A stretch of 33,306 bases of DNA from an uncultured Prevotellaceae bacterium (lineage in GTDB: Bacteria > Bacteroidota > Bacteroidia > Bacteroidales > Bacteroidaceae): the NCBI GenBank assembly GCA_900316505.1, contig ONDH01000036.1:1-33306 (forward strand), read 5' to 3'. Both the position numbers and the translations under genes were made by a program. The notes under the pieces are model-generated. The model saw only the letters and a program-made list of their open reading frames with translations, was not told the origin of the DNA and made no database searches. Shown piece by piece: positions 16,416 to 26,000 of the stretch (position 1 is its first letter; every line of letters begins with the position of its first letter).

Positions 16416-16431
16416 CTTTTTCGTACCTTTG
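16402..16431 (+). promoter_or_regulatory. Promoter of the tsaB-murA block
   Basis: TTG (16402-16404), exactly 19 bases, TACCTTTG (16424-16431), 30 bases before the tsaB ATG. It overlaps the divergent yicC promoter, so polymerase probably cannot occupy both at once. Confidence 0.65.
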
Positions 16432-16460
16432 CACATATTTTATATCTATGTGGACATCAG

Positions 16461-17183
16461 ATGTCAGTAATTTTACATATTGAGACTGCAACAGACTTAT
16501 GCAGCGTGGCGGTGAGTCAGGATAGCGCCATCATCTTTCAGACAGATAACCTGCCGAAAGAGGGAGAGGAGCCGAAGCAAGCAAAGGGAACAAACCACGC
16601 ATCCATTCTCGGCACGATGGTGGACGAAGCCCTTTCATTCACAGACAACCACGCCATCCCATTTGATGCCGTGGCCGTAAGTGCCGGTCCTGGCAGTTAT
16701 ACAGGTTTGCGCATTGGCACATCGATGGCAAAAGGTGTAGCATACGGAAGGAACCTCAAACTTATTGCAGTATCTACATTGGAAATACAATGTGTACCCA
16801 TCTTATTGGTGCATGACGACCTGCCTGAAGATGCATTGCTCTGTCCCATGCTCGATGCACGTCGAATGGAAGTGTACACAGCTTTGTACACACGGGCATT
16901 AAAGGCAGTCATGCCTACACAGCCAGTTGTCATTGACGAACACTCATTCGAGCAGCATCTAAACGAGCACCCTGTTTATTTCTTTGGCAATGGCGCTGAA
17001 AAATGCAAAGCCATCCTTCAGCATCCCAATGCCCATTTCTTCGACGGGGTTCCTTTGCTTGCCAAGTACATGTCTCCGTTGGCTGAAAAAAGGTTTTTAC
17101 GTGAAGAGTTTGAAGATGTGGCATATTTTGAGCCAAACTACCTGAAAGAGTTTCAAGCAACCGTAGCAAAGAAATTATTATAA
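16461..17183 (+). CDS. tsaB: tRNA threonylcarbamoyladenosine biosynthesis protein TsaB
   Basis: Partner of TsaD in making the t6A modification at position 37 of ANN-decoding tRNAs; cytosolic, 240 residues. The ASKHA-fold N-terminus reads ILHIETATDLCSVAV, and the signature AGPGSYTGLRIG is at 75-86. The C-terminal half is less conserved, as usual for TsaB, and ends with EPNYLKEF. The start at 16461 follows the promoter; the open frame reaches back to 16392 but crosses the promoter. The DUF4290 gene begins at the base after its stop codon. Confidence 0.93.
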   Translation: MSVILHIETATDLCSVAVSQDSAIIFQTDNLPKEGEEPKQAKGTNHASILGTMVDEALSFTDNHAIPFDAVAVSAGPGSYTGLRIGTSMAKGVAYGRNLKLIAVSTLEIQCVPILLVHDDLPEDALLCPMLDARRMEVYTALYTRALKAVMPTQPVVIDEHSFEQHLNEHPVYFFGNGAEKCKAILQHPNAHFFDGVPLLAKYMSPLAEKRFLREEFEDVAYFEPNYLKEFQATVAKKLL

Positions 17184-17780
17184 ATGGACTACAATACAAA
17201 AAGAGAAAAACTCATCATGCCCGAATATGGGCGTGGAGTACAACAGATGGTGGAACACTGCAAGACCATTGCTGACAAGAACGAGCGGATGCGGTGTGCT
17301 CAAACCATTATCAGCACCATGGCAAACATGGCTGAACAGACATCGGACAGAGAAGATTTCCAAAAGAAGCTGTGGAATCATCTTGCAGCCATGTCACAAT
17401 ACGAACTGGACATTGATTATCCTGTTGACATTGAGCGTATGGATGATGAAGAAGCACGTCCAGACCGGCTGGTTTATCCTCAACATCGCATCAAAAAGCG
17501 CAATTACGGCACCATTGTGGAGCAGTTCGCAGAGCATCTCGCCACAATGGAGGAAGGACCACAGCGTGACGATTTAGCCATAATGGTGGCTAACCACATG
17601 AAACGCGACCTCTCCAACTGGAGCACTGATTCCATGAGCGATGAAAAGGTGGCTGACGACATGGCGCACTATACTGACGGGAAGATACAGTTAGACATTG
17701 ACCGCCAACCGCTCATCAGTGACGGTGAATTGCTCAGCACACGCGTTGCCACCAGTCTCAAGAAGAAAAAGAAGAAGTAA
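17184..17780 (+). CDS. DUF4290 family protein
   Basis: A 198-residue soluble protein resembling the Bacteroidetes family DUF4290, of unknown function. The sequence opens with MDYNTKREKLIMPEYGRGVQQMVEH, is mostly helical and ends in a run of seven lysines. No catalytic motif, signal peptide or membrane segment is visible. It sits with no gap after tsaB and one base before murA, so it is certainly in the operon. The polylysine tail suggests contact with nucleic acid or membrane, but that is speculation. Confidence 0.8.
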   Translation: MDYNTKREKLIMPEYGRGVQQMVEHCKTIADKNERMRCAQTIISTMANMAEQTSDREDFQKKLWNHLAAMSQYELDIDYPVDIERMDDEEARPDRLVYPQHRIKKRNYGTIVEQFAEHLATMEEGPQRDDLAIMVANHMKRDLSNWSTDSMSDEKVADDMAHYTDGKIQLDIDRQPLISDGELLSTRVATSLKKKKKK

Positions 17781-17781
17781 T

Positions 17782-19089
17782 ATGGCATCTTTCATCATCG
17801 AAGGCGGGCACAAACTGCATGGTGAGATTACCCCTCAAGGGGCAAAAAACGAGGCATTGGAGGTCATCTCAGCCATCTTACTCACCGCTGAGCCAGTCAT
17901 CATACGAAATGTTCCAAACATCCTCGATGTCAACAACCTCATCGGTTTGCTCAGCAAGATGGGTGTGCGTGTGACAGATTTGGGAGACCACGCATGGCAA
18001 TTCCAAGCCGACCATCTTGACATGGAGTATTTGGGAGGTCAAGAGTTTGTACAACGTTGTCAAGCCTTGCGTGGCAGCATTCTTGTACTTGGTCCTCTGT
18101 TGGCACGTTTCCACAAAGCATGTGTGGCAAAACCAGGAGGTGACCAGATTGGTCGTCGCCGATTGGACACACACTTTCTGGGCATTCAGGAGTTGGGAGC
18201 CAAATTCAATTACTGTGTCGAGCGTGGTGTTTATGAGATTGACGCCAACGAACTACAAGGCACTTACATGTTGTTGGATGAAGCCAGTGTGACAGGTACT
18301 GCCAACATCATTATGACAGCAGTCTTGGCAAAAGGCACCACAACCATCTATAATGCAGCCTGCGAACCCTACATCCAGCAACTCTGCAAGATGCTAAATG
18401 CCATGGGTGCCAAGATTTCAGGCATCAGCTCTAACTTGCTGACTATTGAGGGAGTGTCTGCGCTACATGGCACTGACCACACTATCCTGCCCGACATGAT
18501 TGAAGTGGGTTCCTTCATCGGCATGGCAGCCATGACCGGTAGTGACATCACTATCAAAAATGTCGGCTACGAAAACCTTGGCATCATTCCTCAGGCTTTC
18601 CGACGTCTGGGCATCACCCTCGAACGTGTCGGTGATGACATTCACATCCCAGAACATCTGCACTACGAAGTATCCTCCTTTATGGACGGCAGCACCATGT
18701 CGATTGCTGACGCACCATGGCCAGGACTCACACCTGACCTCCTCAGCATCATGCTCGTAGTTGCCACACAGGCAAAAGGCTCTGTACTTATTCACCAGAA
18801 AATGTTTGAGAGCCGTCTATTTTTCGTTGACAAACTCATTGACATGGGTGCACAGATTATCCTTTGCGACCCTCACCGAGCAGTGGTTGTCGGACATGAC
18901 AATCAGATGAAGCTGCGTGGTTCCAAAATGTCAAGTCCCGACATACGTGCCGGCATTGCCTTGCTCATTGCCGCCATGTCTGCCAATGGGGTGAGCATGA
19001 TTAGCAATATTGAGCAGATTGACCGAGGCTACGAAAACATCGAAGGGAGACTGACAGCACTCGGTGCAGCTATCAAGAGAATCAACTAA
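17782..19089 (+). CDS. murA: UDP-N-acetylglucosamine 1-carboxyvinyltransferase
   Basis: First committed step of peptidoglycan synthesis: transfers enolpyruvate from PEP to UDP-GlcNAc; cytosolic, 435 residues. Lys22-Asn23 in GAKNEAL and the LRGSILVLGPLLAR segment are family hallmarks. The flexible loop reads KPGGDQIGRRRLDTH, so the usual catalytic-loop Cys (115 in E. coli) is Asp121 here; MurA enzymes with Asp are active but insensitive to fosfomycin. The C-terminal half has PDLLSIMLVVATQAKG and SPDIRAGIALLIAA. The start at 17782 is by family; the frame extends back into DUF4290. A short repeat-bounded gap separates it from rimM. Confidence 0.95.
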   Translation: MASFIIEGGHKLHGEITPQGAKNEALEVISAILLTAEPVIIRNVPNILDVNNLIGLLSKMGVRVTDLGDHAWQFQADHLDMEYLGGQEFVQRCQALRGSILVLGPLLARFHKACVAKPGGDQIGRRRLDTHFLGIQELGAKFNYCVERGVYEIDANELQGTYMLLDEASVTGTANIIMTAVLAKGTTTIYNAACEPYIQQLCKMLNAMGAKISGISSNLLTIEGVSALHGTDHTILPDMIEVGSFIGMAAMTGSDITIKNVGYENLGIIPQAFRRLGITLERVGDDIHIPEHLHYEVSSFMDGSTMSIADAPWPGLTPDLLSIMLVVATQAKGSVLIHQKMFESRLFFVDKLIDMGAQIILCDPHRAVVVGHDNQMKLRGSKMSSPDIRAGIALLIAAMSANGVSMISNIEQIDRGYENIEGRLTALGAAIKRIN

Positions 19090-19101
19090 TTTACAATTTG
19101 A

Positions 19102-19222
19102 CAATTTACAATGTACAATTTATTGGGCGATTGAATCATTTGACAGTTTCTCCCCAGCCACATGGTAAATTGCCAAATAACCAAATGAATAAATAAATGG
19201 CAAATTGTACATTGTAAAATTG
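19102..19222. repeat. Inverted-repeat-bounded intergenic element between murA and rimM
   Basis: CAATTTACAATGTACAATTT (19102-19121) and its near-exact reverse complement (19202-19222, one extra A) bracket about 80 bases with no gene. The same sequence family appears at 27659-27682 ahead of ispF. The layout resembles a small palindromic or MITE-like element, but target-site duplications cannot be judged here. Confidence 0.6.
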
Positions 19223-19233
19223 TACATGAATAG

Positions 19234-19758
19234 ATGATTAGAATAGAAGACGTATATCAGATTGGCAGAATGGGCAAAGCACACGGGCTGAAAGGGGAAA
19301 TCAACTTTCAGTTCACTGACGATGTGTGGGATCGTGCAGAAAGTGACCACATCATCTGTGAGGTTGATGGCATTCTGGTACCCTTCTTTATCGAGGAATA
19401 CCGCTTCCGCAGTGACACAACTGCAATCATGAAGTTGGAAGACATCACCAGCATTGAGGAAGTTCAGATGTTGGTCAACAGTCCTGTATATCTTGAAAAG
19501 CATTATCAGGAAGAGTTGGATGAGGATGAAGTTTCTCTCAATTATTTCATTGGATTCAAGATGTACGACGGTGACAATGGCAACGAGATTGGCACCATCA
19601 GCGACATAGACGACAACACGGACAATTGGCTCTTCATTGTGCAGCGTCCTGACGGCAGTGAAGTGATGATACCGGCTCATGAAGAGTTCATTGCAAAAAT
19701 CAATCAAGAAGAAAAGACAATGGTGATGGATTTGCCATTGGGATTATTAGACTTATGA
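19234..19758 (+). CDS. rimM: Ribosome maturation factor RimM
   Basis: Assists late 30S assembly around the 16S rRNA head by binding S19; cytosolic, 174 residues. The N-terminal RimM barrel starts with YQIGRMGKAHGLKGEINFQF, the family signature. The C-terminal PRC-barrel includes YFIGFKMYDGDNGNEIGTISDI and MIPAHEEFI. Typical length. The start lies 11 bases after the inverted-repeat element. The last codons overlap the dxr ATG by four bases (ATGA), implying translational coupling. Confidence 0.94.
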   Translation: MIRIEDVYQIGRMGKAHGLKGEINFQFTDDVWDRAESDHIICEVDGILVPFFIEEYRFRSDTTAIMKLEDITSIEEVQMLVNSPVYLEKHYQEELDEDEVSLNYFIGFKMYDGDNGNEIGTISDIDDNTDNWLFIVQRPDGSEVMIPAHEEFIAKINQEEKTMVMDLPLGLLDL

Positions 19759-20897
19759 AGAAAAAAATATGCATCTTAGGTTCGACGGGAAGCATTGGCA
19801 CACAAGCGCTGGACGTCATAGGGCAGCATAGCGACCTCTATGAGGCGTATGTACTGACAGCGTACAACAATGCAGACCTGCTCATCGAACAGGCAAGAAA
19901 ATACAACCCTGAAGCGGTGGTCATCGCCAAAGAAGCCAACTACGAGAAAGTGAAGGAAGGGCTTGCCGACCTGCCCATCAAGGTTTATACAGGTGCAGAA
20001 GCACTTTGTCAGGTGGTGCAGGATGACAACGTGGACATCGTGCTCGCCTCCATGGTGGGATTTGCAGGGCTTGAACCGACCATTGCTGCCATCAAGGCAA
20101 AGAAGATGATTGCCCTTGCCAACAAGGAGACACTTGTTGTGGCGGGCGATCTCATCACCCGATTGGCAAACGAGCATCAAGTGCCTATCCTGCCTGTAGA
20201 TTCTGAACACTCCGCCATTTTCCAGTGTTTGGAGCCTGGCAACAGGATAGACAAGATTCTGCTCACATGCAGCGGAGGTCCTTTCCGCCACTTCACGAAA
20301 GAACAACTGCGCACTGTGACGAAAGCAGACGCTCTCGCCCACCCCACTTGGAACATGGGTGCAAAAATCACCATAGACTCTGCCACACTGATGAACAAAG
20401 GTTTCGAGGTGATTGAAGCCCGTTGGCTTTTCGGCGTGAAGCCCGAGCAGATTCAGGTGGTGGTGCATCCACAGTCGGTCATCCACAGTGCTGTGCAGTT
20501 TGAAGACGGTGCTGTAAAAGCGCAACTTGGTGTACCAGACATGCGTCTGCCCATCCAGTATGCATTCAGCTATCCGAAGCGCCTCACGCTCAATGGCGAG
20601 CGCCTCGACCTCTTCAGTCTGAAAGACCTGACATTTGAAAAGCCCGACATGGAGCGTTTTCGCTGTCTGAATCTGGCATACGAAGCGTTGCATCAAGGTG
20701 GCAACATGCCCTGCATCGTGAATGCTGCCAACGAGGTGGCAAACCGTGCCTTCATCGATGACAAGATTGGCTTTGAAAAGATTGCCGACATCATAGAAAA
20801 GACGATGGAGAAGATTGACTTCACCACCGTATCAACATTAGAAACCTATTTACAAACAGATAAAGAAGCGAGACAGTACGCTTCCACATTATTATAA
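19755..20897 (+). CDS. dxr: 1-deoxy-D-xylulose 5-phosphate reductoisomerase
   Basis: Converts DXP to 2-C-methylerythritol 4-phosphate with NADPH, the second step of the MEP isoprenoid pathway; cytosolic, 380 residues. NADPH-binding motif GSTGSIG (9-15), then NKETLVVAG, the metal site DSEHSAIFQ, the substrate loop SGGPFR, MNKGFEVIEARWLF and HPQSVIHSAVQF. All key motifs are intact. It overlaps rimM by four bases and abuts rseP. The pathway gene ispF is also in this block, at its far end. Confidence 0.96.
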   Translation: MKKKICILGSTGSIGTQALDVIGQHSDLYEAYVLTAYNNADLLIEQARKYNPEAVVIAKEANYEKVKEGLADLPIKVYTGAEALCQVVQDDNVDIVLASMVGFAGLEPTIAAIKAKKMIALANKETLVVAGDLITRLANEHQVPILPVDSEHSAIFQCLEPGNRIDKILLTCSGGPFRHFTKEQLRTVTKADALAHPTWNMGAKITIDSATLMNKGFEVIEARWLFGVKPEQIQVVVHPQSVIHSAVQFEDGAVKAQLGVPDMRLPIQYAFSYPKRLTLNGERLDLFSLKDLTFEKPDMERFRCLNLAYEALHQGGNMPCIVNAANEVANRAFIDDKIGFEKIADIIEKTMEKIDFTTVSTLETYLQTDKEARQYASTLL

Positions 20898-22373
20898 ATG
20901 GACACGATTCTCATCAAAGGGCTGCAACTCATCATTGCCCTTGCCTTGCTTATTATCCTGCATGAAGGAGGACACTTTTTTGCAGCAAAGATTTTCAAAG
21001 TTAGAGTAGAAAAGTTTTACCTCTTCTTCGACTGGAAATTCAGTTTGTTCAGCACCTATAGCAATTGGTGGCGAAAGTTGACAGGCAAAACACCTGCGAA
21101 GAAGAAGGAGAACGGTGAATATGAATACGAAGGCACGGAATACGGCATCGGTTGGATTCCGTTAGGTGGCTATGTCAAGATTTCAGGCATGGTGGACGAG
21201 TCTTCCTTCAACGAAAACGACAGCCAGAAGAGTTTCTGGAAGCAATTGCCACAGCTGATGAAGAACATCATCATCAAGAATGAAGACGTGAAGGGTGAGA
21301 AATGGGAGTTCCGCACCCACCCTGCTTGGCAACGTCTCATCATCATGTTGGGAGGCATCATCATGAACTTCATCACAGCCTTTGTCATCTATGCAATGGT
21401 GTTGTTCACATGGGGTGAAAGCTTCGTGAAGAGTGAAGACATGACGTATGGAATGAAGTTTTCAGAACAAGCAAAGGCTGATGGTTTCCGCGATGGCGAC
21501 ATCATCATCAAGACTGATGACGAGCAAGTGGAATCGTGGAGCACATCCGTATTGCAGAGCATGTCCAATGCCAAGACCGTGACCGTCTTGCGAGAAGGCA
21601 AGGAAGTGGTCATCAACATGCCCAAGGAGCTGTCCTTACTCGACATGATAGAGCAACCCCTCTATGCAGCCATGCGGGCACCACTTACCATTGACAGCAT
21701 CATCCCAGGCTCACCTGCCGAAGATATGGGACTAAAAAAGACAGACAAAATCTGTTCTGTCAACGGCATTCAGGTAGAAGATTTCAACGACTTTCAGAAT
21801 GCCCTCATCGCTTTGCAGAAGGAACTGCCTGAAAAAGCAAACTTTGGCGACAGCCTCAAAGCACGTCAAATCACCTTGGTGTTGAATGATTCTGTCACCA
21901 AGAAAGTGACACTCACACCTGAATTCACGTTAGGTTTCGCCAATGCCATGCCTTATCAAGACAACATCACGACCAAGACATACGGCTTTCTTGAGTCATT
22001 CCCTGCAGGTGTAAAATATGGTTGGAACACACTGACCAGCTATGCAGACCAGATGAAATACATCTTCACAAAGAAGGGAGCACGTCAAGTGGGTGGCTTC
22101 ATCAGCATCGGCAATATTTTCCCCGATGCCTGGAACTGGCAGCGCTTCTGGCTGCTCACTGCCTTCCTCTCCATTGCGTTAGGCTTTGTCAATGTGTTGC
22201 CTATTCCCGCACTAGATGGTGGACATGCACTTTTTGCCACCTTCGAACTCCTCACAGGCAAGCGTCTGAATGACAATTTCCTGTTAGTGGTGCAGTATTT
22301 CGGCATGTATTTGCTGCTGGCACTCATGGTACTGGCACAACTGAACGATGTATTAAGAATATTCGGACTATAA
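20898..22373 (+). CDS. rseP: Site-2 metalloprotease RseP
   Basis: Zinc intramembrane protease that cuts anti-sigma factors or leftover signal peptides; inner membrane, 491 residues. The first membrane helix carries HEGGH (22-26). The second zinc-site motif NVLPIPALDGGH gives Asp440. Between them lie two PDZ-like segments (around 195-235, GFRDGDIIIKTDDEQVES, and 255-300, SPAEDMGLKKTDKICSVNG). Longer than the E. coli protein through an insertion after the first helix, as is usual in Bacteroidetes. It starts immediately after dxr. No anti-sigma factor is beside it, so the substrate is unknown. Confidence 0.94.
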   Translation: MDTILIKGLQLIIALALLIILHEGGHFFAAKIFKVRVEKFYLFFDWKFSLFSTYSNWWRKLTGKTPAKKKENGEYEYEGTEYGIGWIPLGGYVKISGMVDESSFNENDSQKSFWKQLPQLMKNIIIKNEDVKGEKWEFRTHPAWQRLIIMLGGIIMNFITAFVIYAMVLFTWGESFVKSEDMTYGMKFSEQAKADGFRDGDIIIKTDDEQVESWSTSVLQSMSNAKTVTVLREGKEVVINMPKELSLLDMIEQPLYAAMRAPLTIDSIIPGSPAEDMGLKKTDKICSVNGIQVEDFNDFQNALIALQKELPEKANFGDSLKARQITLVLNDSVTKKVTLTPEFTLGFANAMPYQDNITTKTYGFLESFPAGVKYGWNTLTSYADQMKYIFTKKGARQVGGFISIGNIFPDAWNWQRFWLLTAFLSIALGFVNVLPIPALDGGHALFATFELLTGKRLNDNFLLVVQYFGMYLLLALMVLAQLNDVLRIFGL

Positions 22374-22376
22374 AGC

Positions 22377-23009
22377 ATGAAGATACTTGCTGTCGGCATG
22401 AATTATGCCAAACATATCAACGAATTACATACTAAAGAGGAACAAAATTCGTTATTACACACAGAGCCGGTCTTGTTCTCCAAGTTCGATTCGAGCATCA
22501 TCCAGCCAGGCAAGCCCTTCTTTGTGCCAGACTTTGCAGCCCGTTTCGACTATGAGACCGAGATTGTGGTGAAGATAGCCCATGTTGGCAAGGACATCAG
22601 CGAACGCTTTGCCCATCGCTACTACAACGAACTGACCGTCGGCATCGACTTCACAGCACGTGACCTCCAGAAGGAACTGCGGGATAAAGGCATGCCTTGG
22701 GAATGTTGCAAGGGATTTGACGGCAGTGCCGCATTGGGTAAGTTCATCACCAAGGAAGAACTGGGATGCGACGTGCAGGACATCCATTTCCACATGGATA
22801 TGAACGGCGAACGCAAGCAGACAGGGCACACGGCAGACATGATTCACACCATCGACCACATCATCGCTTATGCCTCCAAGTTCTTCACGCTCAAGACAGG
22901 CGACCTCATCTTCACAGGCACACCTGTTGGGGTTGGTCCCGTCAAGGAAGGCGACATCATTGAAGCCTACATCGGTGAAAGGAAACTACTCAATCTGAAA
23001 GTCAAGTGA
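22377..23009 (+). CDS. Fumarylacetoacetate hydrolase family protein
   Basis: A 210-residue FAH-domain protein; the family includes acylpyruvate hydrolases and oxaloacetate decarboxylases. It begins MKILAVGMNYAKH and has the metal-binding acidic residues expected for the fold: Glu60 and Glu62 (DYETEIVVKI) and Asp91 (GIDFTARDLQ), followed by KGFDGSAALGKF and the C-terminal GDLIFTGTPVGVGPVKEGD. It is short and single-domain, closest to FAHD1-like proteins. The substrate cannot be assigned. It lies 3 bases after rseP and 32 before porU. Confidence 0.88.
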   Translation: MKILAVGMNYAKHINELHTKEEQNSLLHTEPVLFSKFDSSIIQPGKPFFVPDFAARFDYETEIVVKIAHVGKDISERFAHRYYNELTVGIDFTARDLQKELRDKGMPWECCKGFDGSAALGKFITKEELGCDVQDIHFHMDMNGERKQTGHTADMIHTIDHIIAYASKFFTLKTGDLIFTGTPVGVGPVKEGDIIEAYIGERKLLNLKVK

Positions 23010-23041
23010 GGCGAGAAGTGTGAGGTGAGATAAAAGATGAA

Positions 23042-26000
23042 ATGATGACACGAAAACTATACACCCTATTCCTGTTGATGGCATTGGCAATCACCGTCAA
23101 TGCCCAATCTCGTTATGCGGCACATTCCAAACTTGCCACAGGTAAGTGGGTGAAGATTCGTGTGGCAGATGAAGGGGTGTACCAGCTCACCAGCGCCAAC
23201 CTCAAGAGCATGGGATTCAGCGATCCCGCCAAAGTGTGCCTCTATGGTTACAACATGCCCGTTCTGCCAGAAGCGAACATTGAGAAACTCAACGACGACC
23301 TCACGGAAATTCCGCTCTATCGCAAGACGGACGGCACAATGCTCTTCTACTCATGTGGCACCACACAATGGACTCGTCCGAATGAGACAAGCGCTTACAC
23401 ACACCGAAACAACCCTTATTCTCAACACATTTACTACTTCCTGACAGAAACGACAGGAACACCTGCCACATTCAGCAAGACTGATGCGCAGACCACATCT
23501 GCCAACATACAGAAAACTTACTATGCGCATGCACTCCATGAAGAAGACGCCTTCTCCTTCATCAATGCTGGTCGCACCTTCTTTGAGGCATACGACTATT
23601 CCACCAATCCGCAGAAGTCCTACCAGCTGACTTTCGACAACGCTACAAGAGGTGACGTAACCCTTGATGTGCAGTTTGCTGCGGCAGGAAACAGCGCCTC
23701 CACCCTTAACGTGATGGTGGGAGATAACACGTTGGGCACACTCGCCTTTTCCAGCCTGCCCGATTATTCCTATGCACACGTAACCTACAAGTCTTTCACC
23801 CTCTACGACCAGACAGCCACCTCGCTCACTGTCAAACTGAAACACACACGCACATCTGGCATCACAGGACATCTTGACTATATCCGTGCCACTGCAGAAG
23901 CACAACTCGCGATGACCGGAAAGAACTTTGTCGTGTTCAGCCCCAACAACAATGATGTCAGCGGCTTTGAGTTGCAGGGAGCCAGTGCTGCCACCAGCAT
24001 CTGGGACATCACCATTCCGACATCGACACATGAATTGTCCGGCACACTCTCAGGTTCCACCTACAAGGCAGCATTCCCTGGTGCCAAATTCACCAACAAA
24101 TACGTGGCAGTGAACACCAGTGCATCCTTCCCCACTCCTGAAACGGTCGGGAATGTGATTCACCAAGACCTCCATGCCCTCGACGGCATCAATCTGCTCA
24201 TCATCGTCCCATCCAACGGAAAACTGACAGAACAGGCTCAACGCCTCGCTGCCGCCCACACCCAGATTGATGGCATCAAATGCGCAGTAGTCGAAGCCAA
24301 TCAGGTCTATAACGAGTTCTCGTCAGGCACACCCGATGCTACAGCATACCGACGCCTGATGAAGATGCTCTATGACAAGCAATACACATCTTCCCCACTC
24401 ACGGGCACTCAAAAAGGAAGCCTCAACATCCTTTTGTTCGGCAACTGCATGTGGGATAACAGATTTGTCACCAACGGGCTCACCTCCAAGTCACAGGACG
24501 ACTACCTGCTTGCCTATGAGTCCGAAAACTCATGGTCACACACCAACTCTTATGTGGCTGAAGAATATTTCACACTGCTTGCCGACGGCAAAGGTGTTTC
24601 TCCTCTCAAGGAACTGCCCGATTGCGGTGTAGGTCGTCTTCCCATCTCCACCGAAGTTGACGCCAAGAACGTGGTGGACAAACTCATCAACTACATGTTC
24701 AACATCTATGCAGGCGCATGGAAAAACACCATCTGCATGATGGGTGATGATGACAAGACCAACATCCACATGGAAGATGCTGAGAACGTGCTGACCAACA
24801 CCCAGCAGAAATTCCCCGACTATCACTATAAGCGCATCTATTGGGACAGCTACGCCATGAAGCAGACCGCAACAGGCAACGAGTATCCCGAAGTCTATGC
24901 CGACATCAACAAGGTCATGCAGGAAGGTGCGCTCATCATGAACTATACAGGTCACGGCGCTGCCTATCTCCTCTCCCATGAGAAGGTGCTCAAGACATCC
25001 GATTTCCAGAACTGGACATCACCACGCATTCCCATCTGGATTACTGCCGCTTGCGACGTGACACCATTCGACATGAACACCGAGAACATCGGCACCGAAG
25101 CGATTCTCAACAAACAGGGAGCAGCGGTGGCATTCATCGGAACAGCTCGCACGGTCTATTCATCACCCAACCGTGTCATCAACCGCAACTTCATGTCGCA
25201 CGTGCTCGACACCAAGAACAATGGCGAACGCTACACCATCGGTGAGGCACTCGCACAGGCAAAAGCAGACATCATCGAGTCGAAGGGCACTGGCTACTTC
25301 TCAAGAATGGACTCCATCAACAAAGCCCACTTCGTGCTGTTAGGCGACCCTGCCATCAGACTCATCACACCCACCCACAAGGTGAAGATTGACAAGTTCA
25401 ACGGACAGACCATCGACACAGCCAATCCTCCCACCATCTCGGCAGGCAAGACCATCACCGTCGAAGGACACATTGCCAACAGCAAGGGAGAGAAGACATC
25501 CGACTTCGAAGGCACCGTTTCTGCCATCATCTTTGACAGCAAGCAGCACATCGTCTGCAATCTCAATGCTGGCGTGGACATCGAACCCTACGAATATGAC
25601 GACCGCACACGTGTTCTTTACTCAGGCACCGACTCTGTGAAAGCCGGCACCTTCAAGTTCACGTTCCCCGTTCCGCTCGACATCAACTATTCCGACTTGC
25701 CGGGACTCATCAACCTCTATGCCATCAACACCAACAATGACATCGAGGCAAACGGCACCTTCGAGGACTTCCTCATTGGCGGTACAGCAGTAGAGGAGCA
25801 GACCGACACCGTAGGTCCTACCATCGCAGCTTTCTCCAACGGACGCAACGTCAAGGACATCAGCTACACCAACGAAACGCCGACCATCCACATCGAACTC
25901 AGCGACCAGAGCGGCATCAACACCACAGGCAATGGGCTTGGACATGACATCGTGGCAATCATCGACAATGACGAGGCAACCACCTACACACTCAACAACT

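Noticed and set aside
17698..17781. Upstream extension of murA into DUF4290
   Set aside because: It overlaps the preceding gene, and MurA proteins begin at the MASFIIEGG position.
19776..20696. 306-codon minus-strand frame opposite dxr
   Set aside because: It is antisense to an intact dxr with all catalytic motifs; its translation is Cys/His-rich with no domain.
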